Translations under genes and position numbers: made by a program
Assembly: GCA_002307215.1 (NCBI GenBank)
Contig: DBTU01000053.1
Span: 55,948-118,874, forward strand
DNA: 62,927 nucleotides
Direction of reading: 5' to 3'
DNA from: Lachnoclostridium sp. UBA1308
Lineage (GTDB): Bacteria; Bacillota; Clostridia; Lachnospirales; Lachnospiraceae
The notes under the pieces: model-generated
Databases searched by the model: none
Seen by the model: only the letters and a program-made list of their open reading frames with translations
Told to the model about the DNA's origin: nothing
Shown here: piece by piece, positions 54,959 to 62,927 of the stretch
Layout: every line of letters starts with the position of its first letter
How positions within the stretch are numbered: position 1 is the stretch's first letter

Positions 54959-55096
54959 GTTTTGGGGTGATTATCTTCACCTTCCTATATCTTCACCTAT
55001 ATCACGCCTGGCGGTGTCGCCATGCTAGGGAGCACGGCGCACCAAGCGCTTAAATTGGGAATCGGAATAGGGAAGCAAGGATAATCACCCCGAAAC
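54959..55096 (-). promoter_or_regulatory. Long structured element between nifK and nifE
   Basis: GTTTTGGGGTGATTATC (54959-54975) pairs with GATAATCACCCCGAAAC (55080-55096), one mismatch in 17. Pairing continues inward with TTCCTAT/ATAGGGAA. Smaller hairpins fill the tip, for example CACCGCCAGGCGTG and TGCTCCCTAGCA read on the minus strand. It sits where the nitrogenase structural genes end and the lower-level assembly genes begin. Confidence 0.65.
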
Positions 55097-55146
55097 AGGC
55101 AGTTTATATCAACATGCGGAACTTAGTACAATTCATTTGCATTCAA

Positions 55147-56511
55147 TTACATAACCATTTCAAAATCTTCCTCGGCTGCATCTCTGTCCTGACGATCCAA
55201 TAATGCATTGGTAATTAATTCAGCAAGTCTCATCGCACCCTTATAACCTACAAGTGGCAAATAGGAATGGATATAACGATCAATGATAGGAAAACCTGCT
55301 CTGACAAAAGGAATATCCTCTGCTCTTGCAATGTGTTTTCCATGAGTACCACCGATTAATAGGTCAACACCCTCTTGTTTAATCCACTGATGCAATTCGA
55401 ATAAGTCGCCCGCAGCTTTCGCTATGCAACCCTCTACACCAAACTTAGTGAACAGTTCTGCGGCTGCTTTCTCAAAGGAATCTCCAGGAGTCCCTGTCAA
55501 AATATATTTCGGAATCATACCCATCTCTAATACGTATTCTGCGATGCTAAGAACCGTATCAGGATCGCCAAAGATAGCAACTTTCTTATTATAGGTATAA
55601 GGATGAATATCAATCAAAATGTCAACTAACTGTCCGCGTTCCTCTTCAAGAATATAAGGAACATCGCCTTTGGTATAGCTTTGAAGAGCCATAATGTATT
55701 CATCGGTTCTACCAATACCGATCGGTAATGGCAGAAGCTTATTGGGTACGTTACATTTCTTTGTTAACAATTCAGCAGGTGCTTCGCTTGCTGCCTTACC
55801 AAATGCGAGTGTTAAATCGGAATCTCCCAAGGTAATAATCTCATCCACAGTAGTTCCACCCTTAGGAAATAATTCGAATTTACCTGTCATCGGGGAGTCC
55901 ATAACACCGCTGGTATCCGGAAGCATCGTATATGCCACGCCCATATCAGATGCAATACGTTTCATTTCTCTCATATCTCCGGGATTAACAAAGCCGGGCA
56001 TAAGTACAACCTTACCATTCTTTTTTCCCGAGGATTTGGATAAATAGCGAATGAAACCTGCTACCATGTTACTGAAACCATTAATATGAGAACCATAATA
56101 GCTTGGGGTATTACAGTGAACCACCACTTTGCCTTCGGGAACTTCAAGCTCTTGAATGAAGGAATTTAAGTCGTCACCAATGGTCTCAGAAAGACAAGTG
56201 GTATGTACTGCAATAATCCTGGGATTGTAGATATCAAAAATATTCTTTGTAGCTGCTTTTAAGTTTGCACCACCACCAAATACGGAAGCACCCTCGGTAA
56301 AAGAACTTGTGGATGCCATTGCAGGATCCTTAAAGTGACGGGTTAGCATCATTCTGTGGAAGGAGCAGCAGCCTTGAGAACCATGGCTGTGTGGCATACA
56401 TTCGTGAACGCCTAATGCGGCATACATAGCGCCCACCGGTTGACAAGTCTTTGCCGGATTAATTCTTAAAGCACTTCTTTCATAGGTTTCTTTCTTCGTA
56501 TAATTAAGCAT
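55147..56511 (-). CDS. nifK: Nitrogenase MoFe protein beta chain
   Basis: A 454-residue protein with INPAKTCQPVGAMYAALGVHECMPHSHGSQGCC near residues 17-50, whose three cysteine regions are P-cluster ligands, and STTCLSETIGDDL-type later cysteine region (HTTCLSETIG). It lacks the ~50-residue N-terminal extension of proteobacterial NifK, as is usual for Clostridium. Its ATG overlaps the nifD stop by one base (TAATG), so the subunits are translationally coupled. Confidence 0.95.
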   Translation of the reverse strand: MLNYTKKETYERSALRINPAKTCQPVGAMYAALGVHECMPHSHGSQGCCSFHRMMLTRHFKDPAMASTSSFTEGASVFGGGANLKAATKNIFDIYNPRIIAVHTTCLSETIGDDLNSFIQELEVPEGKVVVHCNTPSYYGSHINGFSNMVAGFIRYLSKSSGKKNGKVVLMPGFVNPGDMREMKRIASDMGVAYTMLPDTSGVMDSPMTGKFELFPKGGTTVDEIITLGDSDLTLAFGKAASEAPAELLTKKCNVPNKLLPLPIGIGRTDEYIMALQSYTKGDVPYILEEERGQLVDILIDIHPYTYNKKVAIFGDPDTVLSIAEYVLEMGMIPKYILTGTPGDSFEKAAAELFTKFGVEGCIAKAAGDLFELHQWIKQEGVDLLIGGTHGKHIARAEDIPFVRAGFPIIDRYIHSYLPLVGYKGAMRLAELITNALLDRQDRDAAEEDFEMVM

Positions 56512-58103
56512 TATTCAACACCTCCCATTGTTCCTTCGAGACTCGGAGTTGATTTCCAGGGAGCTTTTACATAACTCCAAGCCGGGGTATAGATACCCAT
56601 TGCTATGTCTCTTGCAAAGTTTACTGCGCCACGGAAACCGGCATAAGGTCCACTATAGTCATAGGAATGCATCTGTCTTGATAATACTCCGCTTTTCTGA
56701 GCTATATATTTCTCCTTGATACCGGAGAAGTAGATGTCCGGCTTCAACAGCTTTAGGAACTCTTCTGTTTCAAAATGGTTAAGATCATCTACCATATAGG
56801 TTCCGTCTTTCATATCCTTAGCCATACCACCGTAATAATCAAGTAATTTTTCTTCTTTTAACTTTTTCATATCTTCTTCTGATAAATAAACATGGAACTT
56901 CTCCGGATCTGGCTCAACTGTAATTTGCTCTATATTCTTGCTATCAGCATCAATTTTTACAAACGGAATAATCTCGCGTCCTTCGTATTCTTCTCTGTGT
57001 CCAAATTCATAACCGGCAAGTACTGTATGAATACCTAAGTCATTTAATAGGAACTGGAAGTGATGTGCTCTGGAACCACCTACGTAGAGTGCTGCTGTCT
57101 TGCCCTTCAATTTACCCTTGTAATAGTTAAGACTCTCCTCAATCAAATCTACTTCATCAGCAATTACAGCTTCTGTTCTTGCTGTTAACTCAGGATCATT
57201 AAAGAATTTAGCCATATTTCTGAGGGATTCAATTGTAGCATCTATACCAACAAAGTTAACCTTCATCCAAGGTGTACCGTACTTTGTCTCAATTAACTCT
57301 GCAATGTAGTTAATGGAACGGTGACACTGTACTGCACTTAAGTTAGCCTGATGAGCATTTGCGATATCATCCATCTTGGAACCACCGGTAAAGACGGATA
57401 CGATCTCATAACCAATTCTCTTTAATATTCTTTCTGTCTCCCAGCCATCGCCACCGATGTTATACTCCCCAAGTAGGTTGATTGCGAATTTATTGGTTAT
57501 CTTTCTGTCGCCTTCACCAATTACATATTTAATTAACTGGTTATTCGCAATATGATGTCCAGAGGATTGGCTAACGCCCTTATACCCTTCGCAACTGAAC
57601 GCGATACATTTGATACCAAATTCAGTCTCTGCCCATTTTGCAATAGCGTGGATATCATCGCCAATCAATCCAACCGGACAAGTGGAACAGATCAAGATGG
57701 TCTTTGGATGGAATAAATCCATCGCTTCCTTAATCGACTGCTTTAATTTCTTTTCACCACCGAATACGATATCCGGCTCTTGAAGGTCTGTTGAGAAACA
57801 ATACTGTAAATAATTATCCTCACCTTCCTCGGTTTTTGCTTTATGTCTTCTGGTTCCCCAGCAATAATATGCACAACCGATCGGTCCATGTACAATTGTA
57901 AACGCATCTTTAATTGGTCCTAATACAACACCTTTACAACCGGCATAGCAGCAACCTCTCGCGGTAATGATACCGGGTATTGTACGAACATTTGCTGAAA
58001 TCGCATTATTCGTATCATTGTTATTAACATCAACCATATGCTCTTTACGGTTTTTATATACTCTGGAATTATATTGATCCAGTACTTTATTCATTACATT
58101 CAT
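56511..58103 (-). CDS. nifD: Nitrogenase MoFe protein alpha chain
   Basis: A 530-residue protein. P-cluster cysteines fit C51 (RGCCYAG), C77 (GPIGCAYY) and C142 (STCPVGLIGDD). The FeMo-co cysteine is in VQCHRSINYI and the histidine in QMHSYDYSGPY. An extra ~50-residue segment near 380-430 (VEPDPEKFHVYLSEEDMKKL) is the clostridial insertion. It carries the site of N2 reduction with NifK. AAGGAGG precedes the ATG. Confidence 0.96.
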   Translation of the reverse strand: MNVMNKVLDQYNSRVYKNRKEHMVDVNNNDTNNAISANVRTIPGIITARGCCYAGCKGVVLGPIKDAFTIVHGPIGCAYYCWGTRRHKAKTEEGEDNYLQYCFSTDLQEPDIVFGGEKKLKQSIKEAMDLFHPKTILICSTCPVGLIGDDIHAIAKWAETEFGIKCIAFSCEGYKGVSQSSGHHIANNQLIKYVIGEGDRKITNKFAINLLGEYNIGGDGWETERILKRIGYEIVSVFTGGSKMDDIANAHQANLSAVQCHRSINYIAELIETKYGTPWMKVNFVGIDATIESLRNMAKFFNDPELTARTEAVIADEVDLIEESLNYYKGKLKGKTAALYVGGSRAHHFQFLLNDLGIHTVLAGYEFGHREEYEGREIIPFVKIDADSKNIEQITVEPDPEKFHVYLSEEDMKKLKEEKLLDYYGGMAKDMKDGTYMVDDLNHFETEEFLKLLKPDIYFSGIKEKYIAQKSGVLSRQMHSYDYSGPYAGFRGAVNFARDIAMGIYTPAWSYVKAPWKSTPSLEGTMGGVE

Positions 58104-58147
58104 AGCGCCCTCCTTACTTGTCTTCTAATCAATCCGGTCATTCACAA

Positions 58148-58531
58148 TTAATAGGCTTCCGTTGTCGATTCCCCGTTACGTACGCGATAGCTTTCACTAA
58201 TAGGGAGGATAAATATTTTTCCGTCTCCCGGATTCCCGGTACTGTTTACATCAATAATTGTCTTTACTACGTCATCAACCTTGTCATCTTCAACGATCAG
58301 GGTAAAGACTCGTTTTGAGATTAACCGCTGTGTTTCCGATAAATATTCACCGGTTGCGGTTGCAGGTATCTCTCCAGAATCAACAATGCTTCTGAGAAGC
58401 GTCATATCAATAAGCTTCTTGCCTCTTCCAAGTACTTTTCTACAGGTAAAGGCAGGTGCTCCAGCCTCTGCTAACGCATCTTTTGTTGCGTTAACTTTAT
58501 TCTGTCTGACTATCGCCATAACTTCTTTCAT
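58148..58531 (-). CDS. nifI2: Nitrogen regulatory PII-like protein NifI2
   Basis: A 127-residue GlnB-family protein beginning MKEVMAIVRQNKVNATKDAL, with the C-terminal GDGKIFILPISESYRVRNG. The longer T-loop region (around GRGKKLIDMTLLRSIVDSG) is typical of NifI2. With NifI1 it binds the nitrogenase and blocks it when nitrogen is sufficient, a response relieved by 2-oxoglutarate. It follows nifI1 in the gap between nifH and nifD. Confidence 0.93.
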   Translation of the reverse strand: MKEVMAIVRQNKVNATKDALAEAGAPAFTCRKVLGRGKKLIDMTLLRSIVDSGEIPATATGEYLSETQRLISKRVFTLIVEDDKVDDVVKTIIDVNSTGNPGDGKIFILPISESYRVRNGESTTEAY

Positions 58532-58603
58532 GTTAAAGTTACCTCCTATTCAATTTAATGAAAAATCAATATGTGACTCTTCATCTTGAAACCTGTATTT
58601 GAC

Positions 58604-58930
58604 TTACAGTCCTTTTGTCTTTGTACTGATTGTATAAGCTTCTTCCACCGGGCTGACGAAAATTCTTCCGTCTCCAAAGTTACCGTTTTCACCGGTTCTT
58701 GCATATTTCATAACGATTCTAACAACATCGTCCTTATCTTTATCATCTACAACCATCAGTAACATTTCCTTCGGAATTTCATCGTAGAATATTTCGCCAA
58801 CCTTAACACCCTTTTGCTTACCACGTCCGAATACATCCATTTTTGTTACTGCAGGAAAACCTGCGGATAATAATTCTGATAATACGGTTCCAACCTTCTC
58901 GGGACGAATGATTGCTCTTACTAATAACAT
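58604..58930 (-). CDS. nifI1: Nitrogen regulatory PII-like protein NifI1
   Basis: A 108-residue PII-like protein starting MLLVRAIIRPEKVGTVLSEL, with GDGRIFVSPVEEAYTI at the end. GGAGG about 7 nt before the ATG supports this start over an ATG 15 bases further upstream. NifI1 and NifI2 always occur together beside nifHDK in methanogen and Clostridia clusters and control nitrogenase activity post-translationally. Confidence 0.93.
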   Translation of the reverse strand: MLLVRAIIRPEKVGTVLSELLSAGFPAVTKMDVFGRGKQKGVKVGEIFYDEIPKEMLLMVVDDKDKDDVVRIVMKYARTGENGNFGDGRIFVSPVEEAYTISTKTKGL

Positions 58931-58956
58931 AAAATACACCTCCATTATTATTATTT

Positions 58957-59778
58957 TTAGATATCCATAAGACCATGTGCCATAAGTAATTCTTCTAATC
59001 TTTCCTGTTTCATCGGCTTAGGTACAATGAACATATCGTTGCCGTCAATCTTGTTAGCCAACTGGCGATATTCATCAGCCTGACCAGCTGTGGGATCGAA
59101 TTCAATAACTGTCTTTTTATGAATCTCAGCTCTTTGAACCATGTTATCTCTAGGTACAAAGTGAATCATCTGGGTTCCTAATTCCTTAGCAAATGCAGCT
59201 ACGAGATCTGCCTCTCCGTCAACCTTTCTGGAGTTACAGATGATACCGCCAAGTCTTACGCCACCGGTATTCGCATATTTTTGAACACCTTTTGCAATAT
59301 TGTTGGCTGCATATAACGCCATCATTTCACCGGATGCTACGATGTAGATTTCCTGAGCTTTACCTTCACGAATTGGCATTGCAAAACCGCCACATACAAC
59401 ATCACCAAGTACATCGTAAAATACATAATCAAGATCACTGGTGTAAGCACCCAACTGCTCTAATAGATTGATGGAAGTGATAATTCCACGACCTGCACAA
59501 CCAACACCGGGTTCAGGACCGCCGGACTCAACGCAACGAATTCCCGCATAACCATTCTTCATAATGTAATCTAAATCAATATCCTCTCCCTCTTCACGAA
59601 GGGTATCAAGTACTGTCTTCTGTGCCAAACCACCAAGAATTAATCTTGTTGAATCTGCTTTGGGATCGCAACCTACGATCATGATCTTCTTACCCATTTC
59701 ACCAAGTCCTGCAGTTAAATTCTGTGTTGTTGTAGATTTACCAATTCCGCCTTTTCCGTAAATAGCAACCTGTCTCAT
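58957..59778 (-). CDS. nifH: Nitrogenase iron protein (dinitrogenase reductase)
   Basis: A 273-residue protein with P-loop GKGGIGKSTTTQNL (about 8-21) and 4Fe-4S ligands in GCAGRGIIT and DVVCGGFAMPIR. The Arg in GCAGRG is the residue ADP-ribosylated in other diazotrophs. It hydrolyses ATP and passes single electrons to NifDK. AGGAGG precedes the ATG. It is the first gene of the operon and is preceded by a leader with four hairpins. Confidence 0.96.
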   Translation of the reverse strand: MRQVAIYGKGGIGKSTTTQNLTAGLGEMGKKIMIVGCDPKADSTRLILGGLAQKTVLDTLREEGEDIDLDYIMKNGYAGIRCVESGGPEPGVGCAGRGIITSINLLEQLGAYTSDLDYVFYDVLGDVVCGGFAMPIREGKAQEIYIVASGEMMALYAANNIAKGVQKYANTGGVRLGGIICNSRKVDGEADLVAAFAKELGTQMIHFVPRDNMVQRAEIHKKTVIEFDPTAGQADEYRQLANKIDGNDMFIVPKPMKQERLEELLMAHGLMDI

Positions 59779-59817
59779 AATAATTACCTCCTAATCTGAT
59801 TTTAAATAGTGGGTTTT

Positions 59818-59967
59818 TATATAGGAAATGTCTCCTATATAAAAAAGGACGCCACTACTTTCGTAATGACGCCTCTGTCGTAAGTTTTGGTGTTTACTGC
59901 TTGCAGTAAAACAATCCCTATATTTATGTCCGCATGAAATCGTAAACGTTTCATGTTTTACAATTTC
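59818..59967 (-). promoter_or_regulatory. nifH leader with four hairpins (candidate attenuator)
   Basis: Reading along the minus-strand transcript: H1, an 11-bp stem GAAATTGTAAA/TTTACGATTTC (59936-59967, 10-base loop); H2, TGTTTTACTG/CAGTAAACA (59891-59913); H3, the terminator-like hairpin at 59847-59873; H4, TATATAGGA/TCCTATATA (59818-59841) just before nifH. An alternative CATGAAA/TTTCATG pairing competes with H1. Such an array in a long leader suggests conditional termination. Confidence 0.6.
59847..59873 (-). terminator. Terminator-like hairpin in the nifH leader (H3)
   Basis: GGCGTCATTAC and GTAGTGGCGTC pair (11 bp, three G-U) around a GAAA tetraloop and are followed at once by TTTTTT. 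It lies about 70 bases before the nifH start codon. It could stop transcription before nifH unless antitermination occurs. Confidence 0.75.
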
Positions 59968-59991
59968 TATGGGTAAATTCTATCATCTGTC

Positions 59992-60020
59992 AGATTATTT
60001 ACAATACATCGATTTGTCAA
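59992..60020 (-). promoter_or_regulatory. Proximal nif promoter
   Basis: Minus-strand TTGACA (60015-60020), a 17-base spacer and TAATCT (59992-59997). The -35 is perfect and the -10 weak, implying possible activation. Transcription would start near 59985, giving a ~205-nt leader to nifH. Confidence 0.6.
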
Positions 60021-60177
60021 AATTATAAGCTTTCCAATCATTGTTTTTGCACAATTTATACTAGTACTTTTAAAAAAATCAATAATTAGTGTCCTTTCAT
60101 ACCTTTCTTAATGCTATTATGACACTTGTTATCCCAATAGAAGTATATTTTATCCTTTCCTTCCACTGCCTAAGTAC

Positions 60178-60213
60178 ACAAAGGCGCCTTAGATGATCTA
60201 AGACGCCTTTGTC
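60178..60213. other. Hairpin in the far upstream nif region
   Basis: CAAAGGCGCCTTAGAT and ATCTAAGACGCCTTTG pair with one mismatch. No T-run follows on either strand. It lies between the distal promoter and the proximal nif promoter and could be part of a longer leader or of a small RNA. Confidence 0.6.
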
Positions 60214-60268
60214 AATTGTGTTTGACAAAACAATTATATTATTAAATAGTTTAAATTAATTAGTCGTT

Positions 60269-60298
60269 ATTATAACTATGCAAGTGACTGTTTGTCAA
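60269..60298 (-). promoter_or_regulatory. Distal consensus promoter upstream of nif
   Basis: Minus-strand TTGACA (60293-60298), an 18-base spacer and TATAAT (60269-60274), both perfect hexamers. It points to nifH from about 480 bases upstream, so it makes either a long leader or a separate small transcript. No protein-coding frame with a good ribosome site lies between them. Confidence 0.7.
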
Positions 60299-60338
60299 GA
60301 TAAATATTCAGATCCTGTAATCTATTCTGTAACCTTCG

Positions 60339-60500
60339 GTTACAGTTCAGCCTCAAAGAGATGTATCCGGACTGGGATAGAAATGATTTCCGTATAGGAG
60401 TATTTGCATACGAACTACGTAATGCAACTTGCGAAAGCGGCTCCTATGAAAACATTTCTTTCTCGGTCTTGTCACTATCCTTGCTAGGCTGAACTGTAAC
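60339..60500 (+). repeat. Palindromic dispersed repeat, copy 3 (complete, 162 bp)
   Basis: Ends GTTACAGTTCAGCCT and AGGCTGAACTGTAAC are perfect inverted repeats. The inner arms pair through TTTCCGTATAGGAG/CTCCTATGAAAAC and the tip through TTGCATACG/CGTAATGCAA. It lies upstream of the nif promoters and contains no open frame. Confidence 0.9.
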
Positions 60501-60600
60501 AAACTACGAAATAATTACAACAAATATAAATTTGATGTCAATTAAGCAGGTCCTATTGCATATATAATTAGTGAACGATTTTGCATAGGAGTGTCATATC

Positions 60601-60918
60601 ATGAGTAATGTTATATCTGTTTTGGGGCATTCTCTGATTTCAGGTCTTATTCCTAATACGAATCTTTATGTAGTTTACATCTCATTAGTCGTATTGTTCT
60701 TTTTGCTTGGCTTAGTCTTAGGCCTTAATATAGAAACAAGAAGAAAAATTTCAAAAGAAGAGAAGACTCATGACACTGTCAATGCCTCAGATAAGACCAA
60801 GCAAACCTTTGTTACCGGGCAGGACAATATAGAGAACCAAAAGATATACAATACATATCAAGGCCACAGTCACTCAAAACGTCGACGTCATAAACACTCT
60901 TCCATGCACATACAATAA
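60601..60918 (+). CDS. Small single-pass membrane protein, unknown function
   Basis: A 105-residue protein with one membrane helix (about 23-43, VVYISLVVLFFLLGLVLGL) and a long polar tail ending HSKRRRHKHSSMHIQ, strongly basic. ATAGGAGTG precedes the ATG. No domain recognised. It stands alone between repeat copy 3 and a strong terminator. Confidence 0.65.
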   Translation: MSNVISVLGHSLISGLIPNTNLYVVYISLVVLFFLLGLVLGLNIETRRKISKEEKTHDTVNASDKTKQTFVTGQDNIENQKIYNTYQGHSHSKRRRHKHSSMHIQ

Positions 60919-60973
60919 CAACCGTTTTGATTTAATTAAAAGTATTTATGTCGTGTTGCCACTCTTTGTGAGT

Positions 60974-61030
60974 AGGGGGCTGATGCATAAATTGCTTGTA
61001 GAATACAAGCAATTTATGCATCAGCCCCCT
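60974..61030. terminator. Bidirectional terminator, 27-bp perfect stem
   Basis: A perfect inverted repeat of 27 bases, starting AGGGGGCTGATGCAT, around a GAA loop (extendable by one pair). It separates the membrane protein gene from a convergent small frame. The stem is unusually long for a terminator. Confidence 0.8.
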
Positions 61031-61035
61031 ATAAC

Positions 61036-61194
61036 CTATCGGTCCATGCCGCCTGAAGAGGTCTTAAACTCGGTATTTATTTTATTATGATCACTGTTGT
61101 CTCCTGATTTCTCTATTGCGCTACCCAACCCCTCCTTTTTCAAGTGTTCCTTTTCCTTTTCCTTACGATATTTTTGATTCGACTGTTTACTCAA
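61036..61194 (-). CDS. Small hydrophilic protein, unknown function
   Basis: About 52 residues from a TTG start at 61194 preceded by GAAGGGAAGTGAG; an earlier TTG at 61239 lacks a ribosome site. It is rich in Lys, Glu and Ser (KYRKEKEKEHLKKEG), ending TSSGGMDR. No family recognised. It converges on the terminator at 60974-61030. Confidence 0.4.
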   Translation of the reverse strand: MSKQSNQKYRKEKEKEHLKKEGLGSAIEKSGDNSDHNKINTEFKTSSGGMDR

Positions 61195-61383
61195 AATCTC
61201 ACTTCCCTTCTTATAATAAGAATATTGTTCCTTAATCAACTGCCGCTATGCATATATTAGAGGTATTTATCCGAAATACGCATAACAAATCGATGAAATG
61301 CTAATTTATATATTGACGAAATCAACAAAGCCTCATAAAATGCAATAATAGCTTGATACATTTAGATACGGAAGGATAAAATT

Positions 61384-62826
61384 ATGGAACAGACAAGTGA
61401 AAAAGTTAACAAGAATCGAATGATTATACTATTTAGCGTGGTTTTAATGACCTTTATGGCAACCCTTGACGGCAGCATTGTAAATGTTGCATTACCTAAC
61501 ATGGCCCAAAAGCTCTCTGTCAATACGGAATCAATTGCATGGGTGGTCTCATCTTACCTGATTGTCATCTCGGGATCCATATTGGTGTTCGGCAGATTGG
61601 GGGACCTTATTGGAAAAGTGAAAATATTCAAATACGGTATTATTCTATTCACGATTGGTTCTCTGCTCTGCGGGTTCTCGAACTCATTCCTTCTATTAAT
61701 TGTTGCCCGATGCCTTCAGGCCATCGGTGCCTCGGCAACCATGGCAAATAACCAAGGTATTATTACACAGGTATTTCCAAGCAACGAGAGAGGTAAAGCA
61801 CTTGGTATCTCGGGAACCTTTGTTGCTCTCGGTTCGATGGCAGGACCACCAATCGGAGGTCTTATCATCTCCAGCTTTAGCTGGAAATATATCTTTTTAA
61901 TCAATGTTCCGATTGGCATCCTTGTATTTATTCTAGCCACTAAAAATCTTCCTAAGTCTAAGAAGGTTCTTGATGAAAAACTGGATGGAAGAGGTGCTTC
62001 CCTGTTTGCCGTATCTATTGTTACTTTATTCATTTCCCTGATTGTCGGTGAGGATTACGGTTATGATAATCCTGTCATATTTGCCGGTCTGGCTATCTCG
62101 GTTGCTACCTTCGTGGTTTTTATTATATTGGAAAAAAGAACCGAAGATCCATTACTCCAGTTAAGCCTGTTTAAGAATCGTTTATTCTCACTCAGTATTT
62201 TCTGCGCTTTTATTTCATTTGTGTCCATTAGCAGTTCTATGATTATACAGCCTTTTTATCTGCAAAATGTACTAAAATACTCCCCTGCCTTAACAGGTCT
62301 TATTATGATTGTCTATCCGCTTGTCATGGCGGTGGTTGCTCCTGTCAGCGGACATCTATCAGATAAAATAGGCTCTGAATTCCTGACTTTTATCGGCCTT
62401 GTGGCGAACAGTGCCGGACTTTTTCTGATGTCAACCCTAAATGAGCATTCGAGTATTTTAGTAATGGTAATCTATATTGTAATCATGTCTCTCGGAAATG
62501 CCCTGTTCCAGTCACCGAACACCTCTTTGATTATGGCAAATGCTCCCCGCAATATGCTTGGAATATCCGGAAGCGTTAATGCATTAATCCGTAATCTTGG
62601 TATGATATCGGGAACCACACTGGCGATACTCATCCTATACAATCGGATGAGCACGAAGTTAGGATATCACGTATCCACCTATATTAGCGGGAGAAACGAT
62701 GCATTTATCTACGGGATGCGGGGGGCGTATTTGACCGCAGCCTGCATCAGTGCATTGGGTGCAATACTTACAGCTTTACGACTTTATAAAATTCGCAAGG
62801 GAAAAACCATGGAAACCAATAAGTAA
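61384..62826 (+). CDS. MFS multidrug exporter, DHA2 (EmrB/QacA) family, 14 TM
   Basis: A 480-residue protein with about 14 membrane helices. LMTFMATLDGSIVNVALPNMAQ (motif D1) near residues 20-41, GRLGDLIGKVK (motif A) and GISGTFVALGSMAGPPIGG-like motif C are typical of DHA2 drug:proton antiporters. It would export hydrophobic or cationic compounds. GGAAGG precedes the ATG. It is a single gene, followed by repeat copy 4. Confidence 0.92.
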   Translation: MEQTSEKVNKNRMIILFSVVLMTFMATLDGSIVNVALPNMAQKLSVNTESIAWVVSSYLIVISGSILVFGRLGDLIGKVKIFKYGIILFTIGSLLCGFSNSFLLLIVARCLQAIGASATMANNQGIITQVFPSNERGKALGISGTFVALGSMAGPPIGGLIISSFSWKYIFLINVPIGILVFILATKNLPKSKKVLDEKLDGRGASLFAVSIVTLFISLIVGEDYGYDNPVIFAGLAISVATFVVFIILEKRTEDPLLQLSLFKNRLFSLSIFCAFISFVSISSSMIIQPFYLQNVLKYSPALTGLIMIVYPLVMAVVAPVSGHLSDKIGSEFLTFIGLVANSAGLFLMSTLNEHSSILVMVIYIVIMSLGNALFQSPNTSLIMANAPRNMLGISGSVNALIRNLGMISGTTLAILILYNRMSTKLGYHVSTYISGRNDAFIYGMRGAYLTAACISALGAILTALRLYKIRKGKTMETNK

Positions 62827-62842
62827 TAAATGATGTACTTTT

Positions 62843-62927
62843 TACAGTTCAGCCTTCAAAGAGATGTATCCGGACTGAAAAAAAGAATTCCATATAGGAG
62901 CATTTGCATACGAACTACGTAATGCAA
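62843..62927 (+). repeat. Palindromic dispersed repeat, copy 4 (cut by window end)
   Basis: Begins with TTACAGTTCAGCCT, as in the other copies, and runs to CGTAATGCAA at the tip, where the window stops. About 95% identical to the same arm of copy 3 by eye. Confidence 0.85.

Noticed and set aside
56511..59778. Possible vanadium or iron-only nitrogenase genes (vnf/anf)
   Set aside because: No delta-subunit gene (vnfG/anfG) lies between nifD and nifK, and the sequences match the molybdenum type.
59818..59967. nifH leader as a classical ANTAR target
   Set aside because: The two adjacent hexaloop hairpins with A1 and G4 were not found; hairpin loops are of 10, 4 and 4 bases.

Overview
The window looks like a contig from a low-GC, anaerobic, endospore-forming Clostridia, most like a nitrogen-fixing member of the Lachnospiraceae. 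The evidence is the AT-rich sequence, Firmicute-style Shine-Dalgarno sites, a cotJABC spore-coat operon and a complete Clostridium-type nif operon. Both ends of the window lie inside copies of the same palindromic repeat, as expected for a contig broken at a dispersed repeat.

Region 1 (1-2376): a folate ECF-transporter subunit (folT, minus strand) under a recognisable THF riboswitch, and two small zinc-ribbon membrane proteins. Region 2 (2387-16922): a contractile-tail locus of PBSX/XkdK type on the minus strand. It has tail terminator-like protein, sheath, tube, assembly chaperone with a -1 frameshift site, tape measure, LysM hub, baseplate, fibre, holin and endolysin. A sigma-region-4-like activator, a divergent XRE repressor and an ImmA protease sit at its upstream edge. 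No terminase, portal, capsid, integrase or replication gene is present, so it reads as a tailocin (R-type phage-tail bacteriocin) or a headless prophage remnant. One fibre-side gene and one small repressor gene are visibly broken.

Region 3 (17000-33250): ordinary chromosome with cotJABC and a relic of a second cotJC, a lipid kinase with a VanZ-like protein, a nuclease-fused XPD/DinG helicase, a DUF1292 protein, a VanRS-like two-component system with an S11 D,D-carboxypeptidase, a UvrD-like helicase and gltX. Region 4 (33278-48274): a MacB-like ABC system with a large secreted repeat protein, an AI-2E family permease, a cytidylate kinase-like protein, a moxR-DUF58-transglutaminase operon, a membrane-anchored PrsA/SurA-like foldase and small membrane or spore-type proteins.

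Region 5 (48404-60300): the nif operon on the minus strand, in transcription order nifH-nifI1-nifI2-nifD-nifK-nifE-nifN-B-fdx-nifV(omega)-nifV(alpha). It starts from one or two sigma-A-like promoters, has a leader with four hairpins including a terminator in front of nifH, carries a long structured element between nifK and nifE, and ends at a hairpin. NifH and NifDK are the enzyme. NifE, NifN-B and NifV make the cofactor. The 2Fe-2S ferredoxin is an accessory redox partner. NifI1/I2 give post-translational nitrogen control. Region 6 (60339-62927): a repeat copy, small hypothetical proteins, a 14-TM MFS exporter and the terminal repeat copy.

The most interesting signals are the headless tail locus with its paired late-promoter-like repeats, the attenuator-like nifH leader, the structured nifK-nifE spacer, the four-copy palindromic repeat family and a hairpin that buries a Shine-Dalgarno site at 46725-46768. 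All protein identities come from reading motifs by eye; no database search was run.
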